Part shown: positions 1 through 6,959 of the stretch, in pieces
Numbering within the stretch: position 1 is the stretch's first letter
Layout of the letters: each line of letters opens with the position of its first letter
NCBI RefSeq assembly: GCF_902498195.1
Contig: NZ_CABVIY010000008.1
Coordinates: 310,001 to 374,000, forward strand
Origin: Pseudomonas fluorescens
GTDB lineage: Bacteria; Pseudomonadota; Gammaproteobacteria; Pseudomonadales; Pseudomonadaceae
Length of the DNA stretch: 64,000 nt
Direction: 5' to 3'
Program-made: the position numbers and the translations under genes
The notes under the pieces: model-generated
The model's input: the letters and a program-made list of their open reading frames with translations, nothing else
Told to the model about the DNA's origin: nothing
Databases searched by the model: none

Positions 1-1477
1 GCTCCAGATCATCGAGGTCGATGTGGTTGCGCATGTACTGCTGACTGGCGTCCACCAGCGGCTGGTGATCCCAGCTCTTCAGCTTGCCGACGGTCAGGGC
101 GTCGGCGACGAAACGCCGGCGGCGCTGGCTCGCGAGCACCTGTTGATGGATTGCCGGAATGTCCCATTTGGCGCGTGCTTCGGCGAGAAAATCATCGAAT
201 AGCTGGCGATGTTGCGGCGATTGGCTGAGTTCTTCCAATTCGCGTGGATCATTGCGTACGTCGAAGAGTAGGCAAGGATCGTCTTCGCTGTAGATGAATT
301 TATAAGGGCCACGGCGGATCATCATCAACGGACTGATGGTGCCTTCTGCCATGTACTCCCCGAACACTTCGTCGTGACCGCCCTGCCCTTGCAGGTGAGG
401 AACCAATGAGCGGCCGTCCAGCGGCAAGCCGGGATGCAGCGAGCCACCCGCCAATTCGACGAAGGTCGGCAACAGGTCGGCGGTGGACACCGAGGCGCTA
501 ACTCGCCCCGCACCGAACTGCCCCGGTGCACTGATCAACAGGGGCACCCGCGCGGCCATTTCATACCAGTGCATTTTGTACCAGAGCCCGCGCTCGCCCA
601 GCATGTCGCCGTGGTCGCCGGAGAACACGATGACGGTATCGTCGATAAGCCCGGTATCTTCGAGTGTTTGCAGGAGTTTGCCGACGTTGCTGTCGATATA
701 GCTGCAAGCGCCGAAGTAGGCACGGCGTGCGTCGCGAATTTTATCCACAGGCAGGGGCTTGTCCCACAGGTCGTAAACCTTGAGCAAACGCTGGGAATGC
801 GGGTCGAGATCATGTTGATCGGGCGTTGCGGGCAATGGGATGTCGGCATCGTCGTACAGGTCCCAAAATGCTTTGGGAATGGTGTACGGATCGTGTGGGT
901 GAGTCATCGAAACCGTGAGGCAGAACGGCTGGTCGCCGTCCTCGCGAATGTGATCGAACAGGTATTGTTGGGCCTTGAACACCACCTCTTCGTCAAAATC
1001 CAGCTGGTTGGTACGCACGCAAGGCCCTGCTTGCAGCACCGATGACATGTTGTGATACCAGGTAGGACGCACATCCGGCTCGTCCCAATTGACCGCCCAA
1101 CCGTAGTCCGCCGGATAGATGTCGCTGGTCAAGCGTTCTTCATAACCGTGCAACTGGTCCGGGCCGCAGAAGTGCATCTTGCCCGACAGTGCGGTGCGGT
1201 AGCCGAGGCGACGCAGGTAGTGAGCGTAAGTCGGCACATCGGCAGGGAAATCCGCGGCGTTGTCATAGGCGCCGATCTTGCTCGGCAATTGGCCGCTGAC
1301 CAGGGTAAAGCGCGACGGCGCGCACAAGGGGCTGTTGCAATACGCGGCGTCGAACACCACGCCTTGGGCGGCGAGGCGACTCAAATTCGGCAGTTTGATG
1401 GGCGATGGGCCGTAGAACGGCAACATTGGCGCGGCCATTTGATCGGCCATGATGAAAAGAATGTTCTTGCGCTTCAT
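1..1477 (-). CDS. betC: Choline-sulfatase (3' end cut by window edge)
   Basis: Arylsulfatase-superfamily enzyme that hydrolyses choline-O-sulfate to choline and sulfate, feeding glycine betaine synthesis. Reading the minus strand from the ATG at 1477 gives an uninterrupted frame to the window edge (492 codons). It opens with MKRKNILFIMADQMA, which carries the first metal-binding Asp. The sulfatase signature CAPSR lies at about residues 52-56, whose Cys would become formylglycine. A second metal motif reads FSGDHGDMLGE. Family members are about 500-510 residues, so only some 10-20 C-terminal residues are missing. It is divergent from a LysR gene of the type that controls choline sulfate use, which supports the assignment. 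Arylsulfatases with other substrates look similar; the neighbour makes choline sulfate most likely. Confidence 0.93.
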   Translation of the reverse strand, partial: MKRKNILFIMADQMAAPMLPFYGPSPIKLPNLSRLAAQGVVFDAAYCNSPLCAPSRFTLVSGQLPSKIGAYDNAADFPADVPTYAHYLRRLGYRTALSGKMHFCGPDQLHGYEERLTSDIYPADYGWAVNWDEPDVRPTWYHNMSSVLQAGPCVRTNQLDFDEEVVFKAQQYLFDHIREDGDQPFCLTVSMTHPHDPYTIPKAFWDLYDDADIPLPATPDQHDLDPHSQRLLKVYDLWDKPLPVDKIRDARRAYFGACSYIDSNVGKLLQTLEDTGLIDDTVIVFSGDHGDMLGERGLWYKMHWYEMAARVPLLISAPGQFGAGRVSASVSTADLLPTFVELAGGSLHPGLPLDGRSLVPHLQGQGGHDEVFGEYMAEGTISPLMMIRRGPYKFIYSEDDPCLLFDVRNDPRELEELSQSPQHRQLFDDFLAEARAKWDIPAIHQQVLASQRRRRFVADALTVGKLKSWDHQPLVDASQQYMRNHIDLDDLE

Positions 1478-1530
1478 GTGATCGCGGCATTCCATAGTGG
1501 ATGTTTATGCGAGAGTGCTGAGATCGAGAA

Positions 1531-1543
1531 TGTAATCCTTACA
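1531..1543. promoter_or_regulatory. Putative LysR-type operator (T-N11-A dyad)
   Basis: TGTAATCCTTACA is a perfect 5-3-5 dyad and fits the T-N11-A rule for LysR-family recognition sites. It lies in the 114-bp region between betC and the divergent LysR gene, where such a regulator normally binds to activate the target and repress itself. Binding is inferred from position and symmetry only. Confidence 0.5.
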
Positions 1544-1578
1544 CTTCGCGGTAAAGCCCATGAACGGCAATGACTAGG

Positions 1579-1593
1579 ATAAGCACAGCTTAT
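1579..1593. promoter_or_regulatory. Second dyad overlapping the LysR start codon
   Basis: ATAAGC-ACA-GCTTAT is a perfect inverted repeat that runs into the start codon of the LysR gene at 1592. It could be an autoregulatory operator or an mRNA hairpin limiting translation of the regulator, whose only upstream Shine-Dalgarno-like AGGA is rather far from the start. Function is not established. Confidence 0.35.
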
Positions 1594-2542
1594 GTATGAC
1601 GCCCTCGGTGACCTGTCTCTGGATTTGCTGCGCGCTTTCGAAGCGGCGGCTCGACACCGCAGTTTCACGGCGGCGGCGGTTGAGATGGGCACGACACAGC
1701 CAGCGATCAGCCAACAGATCAAGCGTCTGGAGGAACAGCTGGCGACCCGGTTGTTCGATCGCATCTACCGCGGCATTGAGTTGACCGAGCCTGGGATCAT
1801 CCTTTTCGAGCAGGTTCAGCTCGGTTTGCAGCATATCGACGCCGGATTGAGCGCAATTAGCGCGCAGGATCAACACGAAGTGCTGCAGGTCGCCACCGAT
1901 TTCGCCTTTGCCGCCTACTGGCTGATGCCACGACTGCACCGGTTTCACGCGGCCAATCCGCAAGTGGATGTGAGCCTGGTGACCAGTGAGCGCAGCCATA
2001 ACATGCTGCGTACCGATATTGATGTGGCGATCCTGTTCGGCGATGGCCGCTTCAAGCAGGGTGAAAGCCATTGGCTGTTCAGCGAGGAGGTATTCCCCGT
2101 GTGCAGCCCGCAGTTGTTGAACGAACGCCCCCTGCCCTTGCCCGCCCAGGCCTTGCTGGAGTTTCCACTGCTGCACCTTCGCGGGGAGCACAGCAGCAAC
2201 TGGTTCGACTGGAGCGGCGTGTTTCGTGAGCTGGGGATCAATTCGGCGCCAGCCCCGGGACAGTTGCGCTTCGACAACTATACCTTGCTGATACAGGCCG
2301 CGATTGGTGGCCAGGGCGTGGCCATTGGTTGGCGGCACCTCGTGGATAATTTGCTGGCGCAAGGTTTGCTCTGTCGACCCATAGCGCAAACGGTGATGTC
2401 CCCATTGGGATATTACGTAGTACTGCCGCAACGGAAACGGCGCGGGCCATTGATACAGCGGTTTGTCGATTGGTTGATGGCCGAACAGGCCAGCAGTGCG
2501 CAATCGCTTAACGGGCTGACCCTGCCCTCGATTGCAGTGTGA
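1592..2542 (+). CDS. LysR-family regulator of choline sulfate utilisation
   Basis: A 316-residue LysR-type transcription factor. The N-terminal winged helix-turn-helix spans about residues 10-70 (core AAVEMGTTQPAISQQIKRL), followed by an effector-binding domain to the C-terminus. The length is normal for the family. The opening MYDALGDLSLDLLRAFEAA resembles, as I recall, regulators found beside betC in pseudomonads. Divergent arrangement with betC across 114 bp containing dyads suggests it activates betC and represses itself; the inducer would be choline sulfate or choline, by inference. The ATG at 1592 was taken because it preserves this N-terminus. Confidence 0.87.
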   Translation: MYDALGDLSLDLLRAFEAAARHRSFTAAAVEMGTTQPAISQQIKRLEEQLATRLFDRIYRGIELTEPGIILFEQVQLGLQHIDAGLSAISAQDQHEVLQVATDFAFAAYWLMPRLHRFHAANPQVDVSLVTSERSHNMLRTDIDVAILFGDGRFKQGESHWLFSEEVFPVCSPQLLNERPLPLPAQALLEFPLLHLRGEHSSNWFDWSGVFRELGINSAPAPGQLRFDNYTLLIQAAIGGQGVAIGWRHLVDNLLAQGLLCRPIAQTVMSPLGYYVVLPQRKRRGPLIQRFVDWLMAEQASSAQSLNGLTLPSIAV

Positions 2543-2546
2543 GAGT

Positions 2547-2625
2547 AAAAGATCGCAGCCTTCGGCAGCTCCTACACAGGGATTCGCATTCCACTGTAGG
2601 AGATGCCGAAGGCTGCGATCTTTTA
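2547..2625. repeat. REP-type inverted repeat (family B), possible bidirectional terminator
   Basis: Two 30-base arms, AAAAGATCGCAGCCTTCGG... and its near-exact reverse complement, are separated by an 18-base spacer. The same core recurs at 39501-39556, so this is a dispersed element. Terminal A and T runs let it act as a terminator in both directions between the convergent LysR and oxidoreductase genes. Its right end supplies the stop codon of the minus-strand gene ending at 2623. Confidence 0.8.
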
Positions 2626-3288
2626 GAATTCTGAAGTGGCGACAAAATTGACATGCTCGCCGACGTGCAAATTCAGGCGCAGTTCGTCCGCAATCCCCGC
2701 CGCCGTGCGCATCAGGCGCTCCAGCGGTTCTGCCAGGCCAGGCTCCAGGGTGCTGCTGATCTGACTGAAATGGTCGATGGTCAGCCCGGGTACGCCTCGC
2801 GGTGCATTCACCAGTGTCCAGCGCAAGGCGCTGCTTTGCAGGGCCTCGCGGATTTCCTCGGCGGCGTGGCGCTGCAGCGGCTCGAATGTTTCCGGATCGT
2901 CAAGTACGTCGAAATCCCCCACCAGGAACAGCCTCGCAATCCCGGCAGCCTGCATGCCATCAATCAGCGCATCCGCCGCCAATACTTGCTCCACCGGTCC
3001 TGGCACGAGGGTTGTTTCCACGGTTTCACTGTTGAACGGCAACCCTGGTGCGTCTAATAGACAGATGACGGCCGAACAGCCCGCCACGCTTTGCTTGACC
3101 CGTTCGGCGTCGAACAGATCCCCGGGCTTGGTGCGCAGGCCCGGTCGCGGCGCGAGCGCCGTCAGGTCATCCACAATGGCGATCACTTCGTGCTGGCGCC
3201 GCAGCAATTCAGCCATCAGCGCACTGCCCAGGCTGCTCATGGCACCATAAAGCACCACTTTCACCACCGGGGTTTCGGCATTCTTCAT
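2623..3288 (-). CDS. NAD(P)-binding Rossmann-fold oxidoreductase/epimerase-like protein
   Basis: A 221-residue protein beginning MKNAETPVVKVVLYGAMSS. The beta strand followed by a Gly/Ser-rich loop (YGAMSSLGSALM) near residues 14-25 is an atypical SDR/NmrA-like dinucleotide-binding turn. The next strand, HEVIAIVDD, carries acidic residues where the cofactor ribose usually binds, and the chain resembles NAD(P)H-binding or YesF/NmrA-type proteins. No Tyr-x3-Lys catalytic pair is evident, so enzymatic activity is uncertain. The start at 3288 has a good AGGAG seven bases upstream; an earlier in-frame start at 3342 lacks one. It looks like a single-gene transcript, with its stop codon inside the REP element downstream. 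Confidence 0.7.
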   Translation of the reverse strand: MKNAETPVVKVVLYGAMSSLGSALMAELLRRQHEVIAIVDDLTALAPRPGLRTKPGDLFDAERVKQSVAGCSAVICLLDAPGLPFNSETVETTLVPGPVEQVLAADALIDGMQAAGIARLFLVGDFDVLDDPETFEPLQRHAAEEIREALQSSALRWTLVNAPRGVPGLTIDHFSQISSTLEPGLAEPLERLMRTAAGIADELRLNLHVGEHVNFVATSEF

Positions 3289-3370
3289 GGCCGTGCTCCT
3301 AGTTTCCCACCTATATGGCGTGTGACCTGTGGGAAATACCAAGGGTTCGAACCGATTCAGAGGACTTCAG

Positions 3371-3697
3371 ATGCAAACGATCAAGGGGTATCACGCCCAT
3401 GTGTATTTCGACGCCAGTACCCTGGGACAAGCGCGGACCTTGTGCGAGCAGGCAGCACAGCTGTTCCCGCTGACAATGGGGCGCGTGCATGAGCGGCCGG
3501 TTGGGCCGCATCCGGACTGGAGTTGCCAACTGGCGTTCGGGCCGGATCTGATCGGCGACGTGCTGCCGTGGCTGGCGCTCAATCGCAAAGGGCTGGTGGT
3601 GTTCCTGCACCCGGATACCGGCGACGATCTGGCGGATCACAGCGAGCACGCGATCTGGATGGGTGCGATTCGCCCGCTCAACCTGTCTATTTTTTGA
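3371..3697 (+). CDS. DOPA 4,5-dioxygenase family protein
   Basis: A 108-residue protein that matches the small DOPA-dioxygenase family (Pfam PF08883 from memory). It has an N-terminal GYHAHVYFD, a central RPVGPHPDWSCQLAF and a C-terminal FLHPDTGDDLADHSEHA. The conserved histidines in these three motifs are the likely metal ligands. Fungal and plant relatives cleave L-DOPA in betalain-type pathways, but the substrate of bacterial members is generally unknown, so the activity here is inferred. ATG at 3371 follows AGAGGA; the longer frame from 3329 is not needed. Its stop codon directly abuts the stop of the convergent gene at 3698. Confidence 0.8.
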   Translation: MQTIKGYHAHVYFDASTLGQARTLCEQAAQLFPLTMGRVHERPVGPHPDWSCQLAFGPDLIGDVLPWLALNRKGLVVFLHPDTGDDLADHSEHAIWMGAIRPLNLSIF

Positions 3698-4099
3698 TCA
3701 CAGGCTTTCTTCGGCCTCGCCGGGCAGGTGCTCGTCCAGGTGCAGCCAGGGCAGGCGATTGTCGGTCCAGATGTGCCGCTGCGCCGCAGCCTCCTCGGGG
3801 TGGTCGAGGGTGGCGATGGTCAGGTCGATGCTTTCGGGGCTCAAGTGTGTGGTCAATGCCAGCTGCGCCCCGCAGTTACCGCAGAAATAACGCACGGCGG
3901 TCGATGAGGAGTCGTACCGTGCCGGCGTTCCGGCCAGCCATTGAAAGGCCGAGGCGGGCACGGTGATCCAGGTGGTCACGATCCCGCCGCTGACCCGGCG
4001 GCAAATCGAGCAATGGCAGTGGGCGATGTCGTGCAGCGGCCCGCTGAACTGGTAACGCAGCTGTCCGCAATGGCAGCCGCCTGTGTGGATGGTGGCCAT
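3698..4099 (-). CDS. GFA-family (CENP-V/glutathione-dependent formaldehyde-activating-like) zinc protein
   Basis: A 133-residue protein with the GFA-fold cysteine pattern: GGCHCGQLRY near residues 8-17, HCHCSICRR near 28-36 and YFCGNCGAQL near 71-80. These cysteines bind one or two zinc ions in the family. Biochemical roles vary, and spontaneous glutathione-formaldehyde adduct formation is proposed only for some members, so no specific reaction is claimed. The ATG at 4099 is preceded by a strong AGGAGG-like site. It is convergent with the DOPA-dioxygenase-like gene with no bases between the two stop codons. Confidence 0.85.
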   Translation of the reverse strand: MATIHTGGCHCGQLRYQFSGPLHDIAHCHCSICRRVSGGIVTTWITVPASAFQWLAGTPARYDSSSTAVRYFCGNCGAQLALTTHLSPESIDLTIATLDHPEEAAAQRHIWTDNRLPWLHLDEHLPGEAEESL

Positions 4100-4130
4100 G
4101 CTGGTTCCTCCTGATGTGCTATCACTGACG

Positions 4131-4199
4131 CCTTCGCGAGCAAGCCCGCTCCCACATTGGAGTGCATTTCAACTGTGGGAGCGGGCTTGCTCGCGAAGG
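4131..4199. repeat. REPIN-like inverted repeat (family A), short spacer
   Basis: Perfect 26-base arms: 4131-4156 CCTTCGCGAGCAAGCCCGCT... and 4174-4199, its exact reverse complement, with a 17-base spacer. It belongs to the main dispersed family of this window (further copies near 6.7, 8.7, 14.9, 16.3, 35.6, 44.5, 50.4, 54.3 and 63.2 kb). It sits between divergently transcribed units. Confidence 0.93.
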
Positions 4200-4275
4200 A
4201 CCCGACCCGGTCTACCGCCCTGCCCCGGTCCGACGACCGGTTGTACTTCCGGTCAACGCTTTCATCGCCGAAAGC

Positions 4276-4291
4276 TGGCTGAAAGCTTGCG
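4276..4291 (+). promoter_or_regulatory. Putative sigma-54 promoter for the citrate transporter
   Basis: TGGCTGAAAGCTTGCG matches the -24/-12 layout: GG and GC are ten bases apart, with the TTGC element exact. It lies about 215 bases before the CitMHS start and just upstream of an A-rich Crc-type motif. Many carboxylate carriers in Pseudomonas are sigma-54 dependent, which supports the call. No activator site was identified. Confidence 0.45.
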
Positions 4292-4367
4292 CGATTAGGA
4301 TCGCCCTCACTGCCGGCAATAGACCGGCTGGCCAATGCGAGTGTTCGACTGCTCGCCAGGTCCATTT

Positions 4368-4378
4368 AACAACAACAA
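4368..4378 (+). promoter_or_regulatory. A-rich Hfq/Crc-type (CA) motif in the citrate transporter leader
   Basis: AACAACAACAA fits the AANAANAA pattern bound by Hfq with Crc during catabolite repression in Pseudomonas. It lies immediately before an ATG at 4378 that opens a 26-codon reading frame. The position implies translational control of the leader frame and possibly, by coupling, of the transporter. This is pattern-based inference. Confidence 0.45.
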
Positions 4379-4458
4379 TGGTGATCCTGATGTCCTTTGA
4401 TACTCGCCGCTTCGCTGCAACTCCACCCGTACGCCTCGTGCTTCCCGTTCTGCGCTGA
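4378..4458 (+). CDS. Possible 26-residue leader peptide upstream of CitMHS
   Basis: ATG at 4378 opens a frame ending at TGA 4456-4458; the peptide begins MVILMSFDTRRFAATPPV and is rich in Arg, Pro and Val. It follows the AACAACAACAA motif directly and ends 49 bases before the transporter start. There is no clear Shine-Dalgarno, so initiation may be weak or the frame may be fortuitous. It is listed because its start lies exactly where an Hfq/Crc site would act. Length and context resemble a regulatory upstream ORF, but no homology is claimed. Confidence 0.25.
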   Translation: MVILMSFDTRRFAATPPVRLVLPVLR

Positions 4459-4507
4459 CCTGCCCGGTCCGCCCATTCCCTAGCCGCGCTACGCCTGGAG
4501 TATTCCC

Positions 4508-5815
4508 ATGCTGACTTTCCTTGGCTTCGCCATGGTCATCACCTTCATGTTCCTGATCATGACCAAGCGCCTGTCCGCGCTGATCGCTCTGATCATCATC
4601 CCGATCGTCTTCGCCCTGTTCGGTGGTTTCGGCCCGAAAATCGGCCCGATGATGCTCGAAGGCATCACCAAGCTCGCGCCGACCGGTGTGATGCTGATGT
4701 TCGCCATTCTGTACTTTGCCCTGATGATCGACTCCGGCCTGTTCGACCCGGCCGTGCGCAAGATCCTCAAGATGGTCAAGGGCGACCCGTTGAAAGTGTC
4801 GGTCGGCACCGCCGTGCTGGCGCTGGTGGTGTCCCTCGACGGCGACGGCGCAACCACGTACATGATCTGCGTGGCCGCCATGTTGCCGCTCTACAGCCGC
4901 ATCGGCATGAGCCCGCGGATCATGGCCGGCCTGATCATCCTCGCCGGCGGCGTGATGAACATGACCCCCTGGGGTGGCCCGACCGCCCGTGCGGCCAGCG
5001 CGCTGCACGTGGACCCCTCGCACATCTTCGTACCGATGATCCCGGCGATGGCAGCCGGTGTCGTGGCGATCCTCGCCATTGCTTACTTCTACGGCAAACG
5101 TGAACGTGCGCGCCTGGGTGAACTGCACCTGGTCGGCGATGAAATCGATCACAGCGAAATCAGTGTTTCGCAGTTCCCGGATGCGCGTCGTCCAAAACTG
5201 ATCTGGTTCAACGGCGCCCTGACCCTGGGTCTGATGTGCACCCTGATCGCCGGCCTGCTGCCGCTGCCGGTTCTGTTCATGGTGGCCTTCAGTATCGCGA
5301 TGATCGTCAACTATCCGTGCCTGCAACAACAGAAGGATCGCGTCGCGGCTCACGCCGGCAGCGTGCTGGCAGTGGTCGGCCTGATCTTTGCCGCCGGTAT
5401 CTTCACCGGTATCCTGTCGGGCACCGGAATGGTCGATGCCATGTCGAAAAGCCTGTTGTCGGTGATCCCTGACGTCCTCGGCCCATACCTGGCCGTGATC
5501 ACGGCGCTGGTGAGCATGCCGTTCACCTTCTTCATGTCGAACGATGCATTTTATTACGGCGTGTTACCGGTACTTGCCGAAGCCGCCAGTCACTACGGTA
5601 TAACCGCGGTGGAAATGGCACGTGCCTCGATCGTCGGTCAGCCCGTCCACTTGTTGAGCCCGCTGGTACCATCGACTTACCTGTTGGTTGCGCTGGCCGG
5701 GATCGATTTTGGTGATCACCAGCGCTTTACCCTGAAGTGGGCAGTGCTGGTGTGCATGTGCATACTGGTTGCAGCATTGCTGATGGGGATCTTTCCGCTG
5801 TTCAGCACTCTATAA
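4508..5815 (+). CDS. CitMHS-family citrate(-metal)/proton symporter
   Basis: A 435-residue inner-membrane carrier with about 11-12 hydrophobic segments. Family-like stretches include SLDGDGATTYMICVAAMLP near residues 98-117, MNMTPWGGPTARAASAL near 144-160 and FFMSNDAFYYGVLPV near 340-355. CitMHS proteins import citrate complexed to divalent metal with protons; the preferred metal cannot be read from sequence. The ATG at 4508 has GGAG eight bases upstream. The 408-base gap before it holds a REPIN, a sigma-54-type site, an A-rich motif and a short ORF, so expression is probably carbon-source controlled. A strong hairpin terminator follows at 5834. Confidence 0.88.
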   Translation: MLTFLGFAMVITFMFLIMTKRLSALIALIIIPIVFALFGGFGPKIGPMMLEGITKLAPTGVMLMFAILYFALMIDSGLFDPAVRKILKMVKGDPLKVSVGTAVLALVVSLDGDGATTYMICVAAMLPLYSRIGMSPRIMAGLIILAGGVMNMTPWGGPTARAASALHVDPSHIFVPMIPAMAAGVVAILAIAYFYGKRERARLGELHLVGDEIDHSEISVSQFPDARRPKLIWFNGALTLGLMCTLIAGLLPLPVLFMVAFSIAMIVNYPCLQQQKDRVAAHAGSVLAVVGLIFAAGIFTGILSGTGMVDAMSKSLLSVIPDVLGPYLAVITALVSMPFTFFMSNDAFYYGVLPVLAEAASHYGITAVEMARASIVGQPVHLLSPLVPSTYLLVALAGIDFGDHQRFTLKWAVLVCMCILVAALLMGIFPLFSTL

Positions 5816-5833
5816 GCCCAAGACTCACCATTG

Positions 5834-5871
5834 GGGTCCAGGCTTCGCTGTTTGAAGTCCGGGCCCTTTTT
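5834..5871 (+). terminator. Rho-independent terminator after the citrate transporter
   Basis: GGGTCCAGGCTTC pairs with GAAGTCCGGGCCC around a 7-base loop (GCTGTTT), allowing one mismatch and two G-T pairs, and is followed by TTTTT. It ends transcription of the CitMHS gene shortly before the terC ribosome binding site. Confidence 0.8.
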
Positions 5872-5899
5872 GGTTCAACACATCCTCAAAGGAATACAC

Positions 5900-6667
5900 A
5901 TGGAATGGCTGACCAACCCTGAAATCTGGGTTGCCTTCTTCACCCTGACCGCCCTGGAAATCGTCCTGGGCATCGATAACATCATCATGATTTCGATCCT
6001 GGTCAGCCGCATGCCCAAGCACATGCAACAGCGCACCCGGATCTTCGGCCTCGCGCTGGCCATGATCACGCGGATCCTGTTGCTGCTGTCGATCACCTGG
6101 GTCATGCGCCTCACCGCCGACCTGTTCGAGGTGTTCGGTCAGGGCATTTCCGGACGCGACCTGATCCTGTTCTTCGGTGGCCTGTTCCTGCTGTGGAAAA
6201 GCTCGCAAGAGATGTACCACGCGCTGGAAGGCGAAGACGAAACCAGCGACGAGCCCAAGGGCAAGGGCGGTAATTTCCTCTACACCATCATCCAGATCGC
6301 GATCATCGACATCGTGTTCTCCCTGGATTCGGTGATCACCGCCGTCGGCATGGTCTCCCACGTACCGGTCATGGTCGCGGCGATCATCGTGGCGGTCCTG
6401 GTCATGATGCTGGCTTCGGGCACCATCAGCGAGTTCATCGACAAGCACCCTTCGCTGAAAATGCTGGCGCTGGCGTTCCTGTTGATCGTCGGTACCGTGC
6501 TGATTGCCGAATCCTTCGACGTGCATGTGCCTAAAGGCTACGTCTACTTCGCCATGGCGTTCTCGCTGGCGGTGGAAGCGATCAACATCAAGATGCGCAC
6601 CGCGATCGCCAAAAAGAAGAAGCAGCAGGATCCGGTGAAACTGCGCAAGGACATTCCAGGGCAATAA
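5900..6667 (+). CDS. TerC-family integral membrane protein
   Basis: A 255-residue membrane protein of the TerC/Alx/YoaE superfamily with about seven predicted transmembrane segments. The acidic intramembrane motif LEIVLGIDNIIM lies at residues 19-30 and is echoed by IDIVFSLDSVITAVGM in the second half, the repeat typical of the family. Relatives export or sense metals (manganese in Alx/MntP-like settings) or contribute to tellurite resistance; the substrate here is not known. There is no C-terminal CBS or CorC domain, unlike YoaE. ATG 5900 has AAAGGA upstream. I looked for a yybP-ykoY-type leader and saw only the terminator of the previous gene. Confidence 0.9.
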   Translation: MEWLTNPEIWVAFFTLTALEIVLGIDNIIMISILVSRMPKHMQQRTRIFGLALAMITRILLLLSITWVMRLTADLFEVFGQGISGRDLILFFGGLFLLWKSSQEMYHALEGEDETSDEPKGKGGNFLYTIIQIAIIDIVFSLDSVITAVGMVSHVPVMVAAIIVAVLVMMLASGTISEFIDKHPSLKMLALAFLLIVGTVLIAESFDVHVPKGYVYFAMAFSLAVEAINIKMRTAIAKKKKQQDPVKLRKDIPGQ

Positions 6668-6693
6668 CCCGAATGTTGTAGCAATGCAGAACC

Positions 6694-6783
6694 TGTGGGA
6701 GCGGGCTTGCTCGCGAAGACGGAGTTTCAGTCGACATCAATGTTGCCTGATACGACGCCTTCGCGAGCAAGCCCGCTCCCACA
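6694..6783. repeat. REPIN (family A)
   Basis: Arms TGTGGGAGCGGGCTTGCTCG... at 6694 and its reverse complement ending at 6783, with an internal spacer containing TTTCAGTCGACATCAATG that is also found in other copies. It lies 26 bases after the terC stop and may shield or end that transcript. Confidence 0.93.
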
Positions 6784-6959
6784 TTGCGTTATGGGATGCA
6801 TGAAGCTGTTTTCATGACAGTTTTGTTTCAAACACTTCTTTAGCTATGCGATGCTGGCGCCCAGACCGTTAGCCAACTACAGCTTAAATACAACACGTAG
6901 AACGTCGCGCGGTACCGTCAACTTGCTCCTTTGGGGCGCTACCACCACAGGGGGCCTGC

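Noticed and set aside
4307..5353. A 348-codon minus-strand frame opposite CitMHS
   Set aside because: His/Gln/Arg-rich composition typical of antisense frames in high-GC genes; the plus-strand carrier explains the sequence.
5834..5899. Possible yybP-ykoY manganese riboswitch before terC
   Set aside because: The hairpin there is a standard terminator for the upstream gene; the conserved riboswitch loops are not present and the leader is too short.
6814..6820. Half Pho box (CTGTCAT on the minus strand) before the Na/Pi cotransporter
   Set aside because: The second direct repeat of a Pho box is poor (ACAGCTTCAT) and its orientation is opposite to the gene, so PhoB control is not supported.
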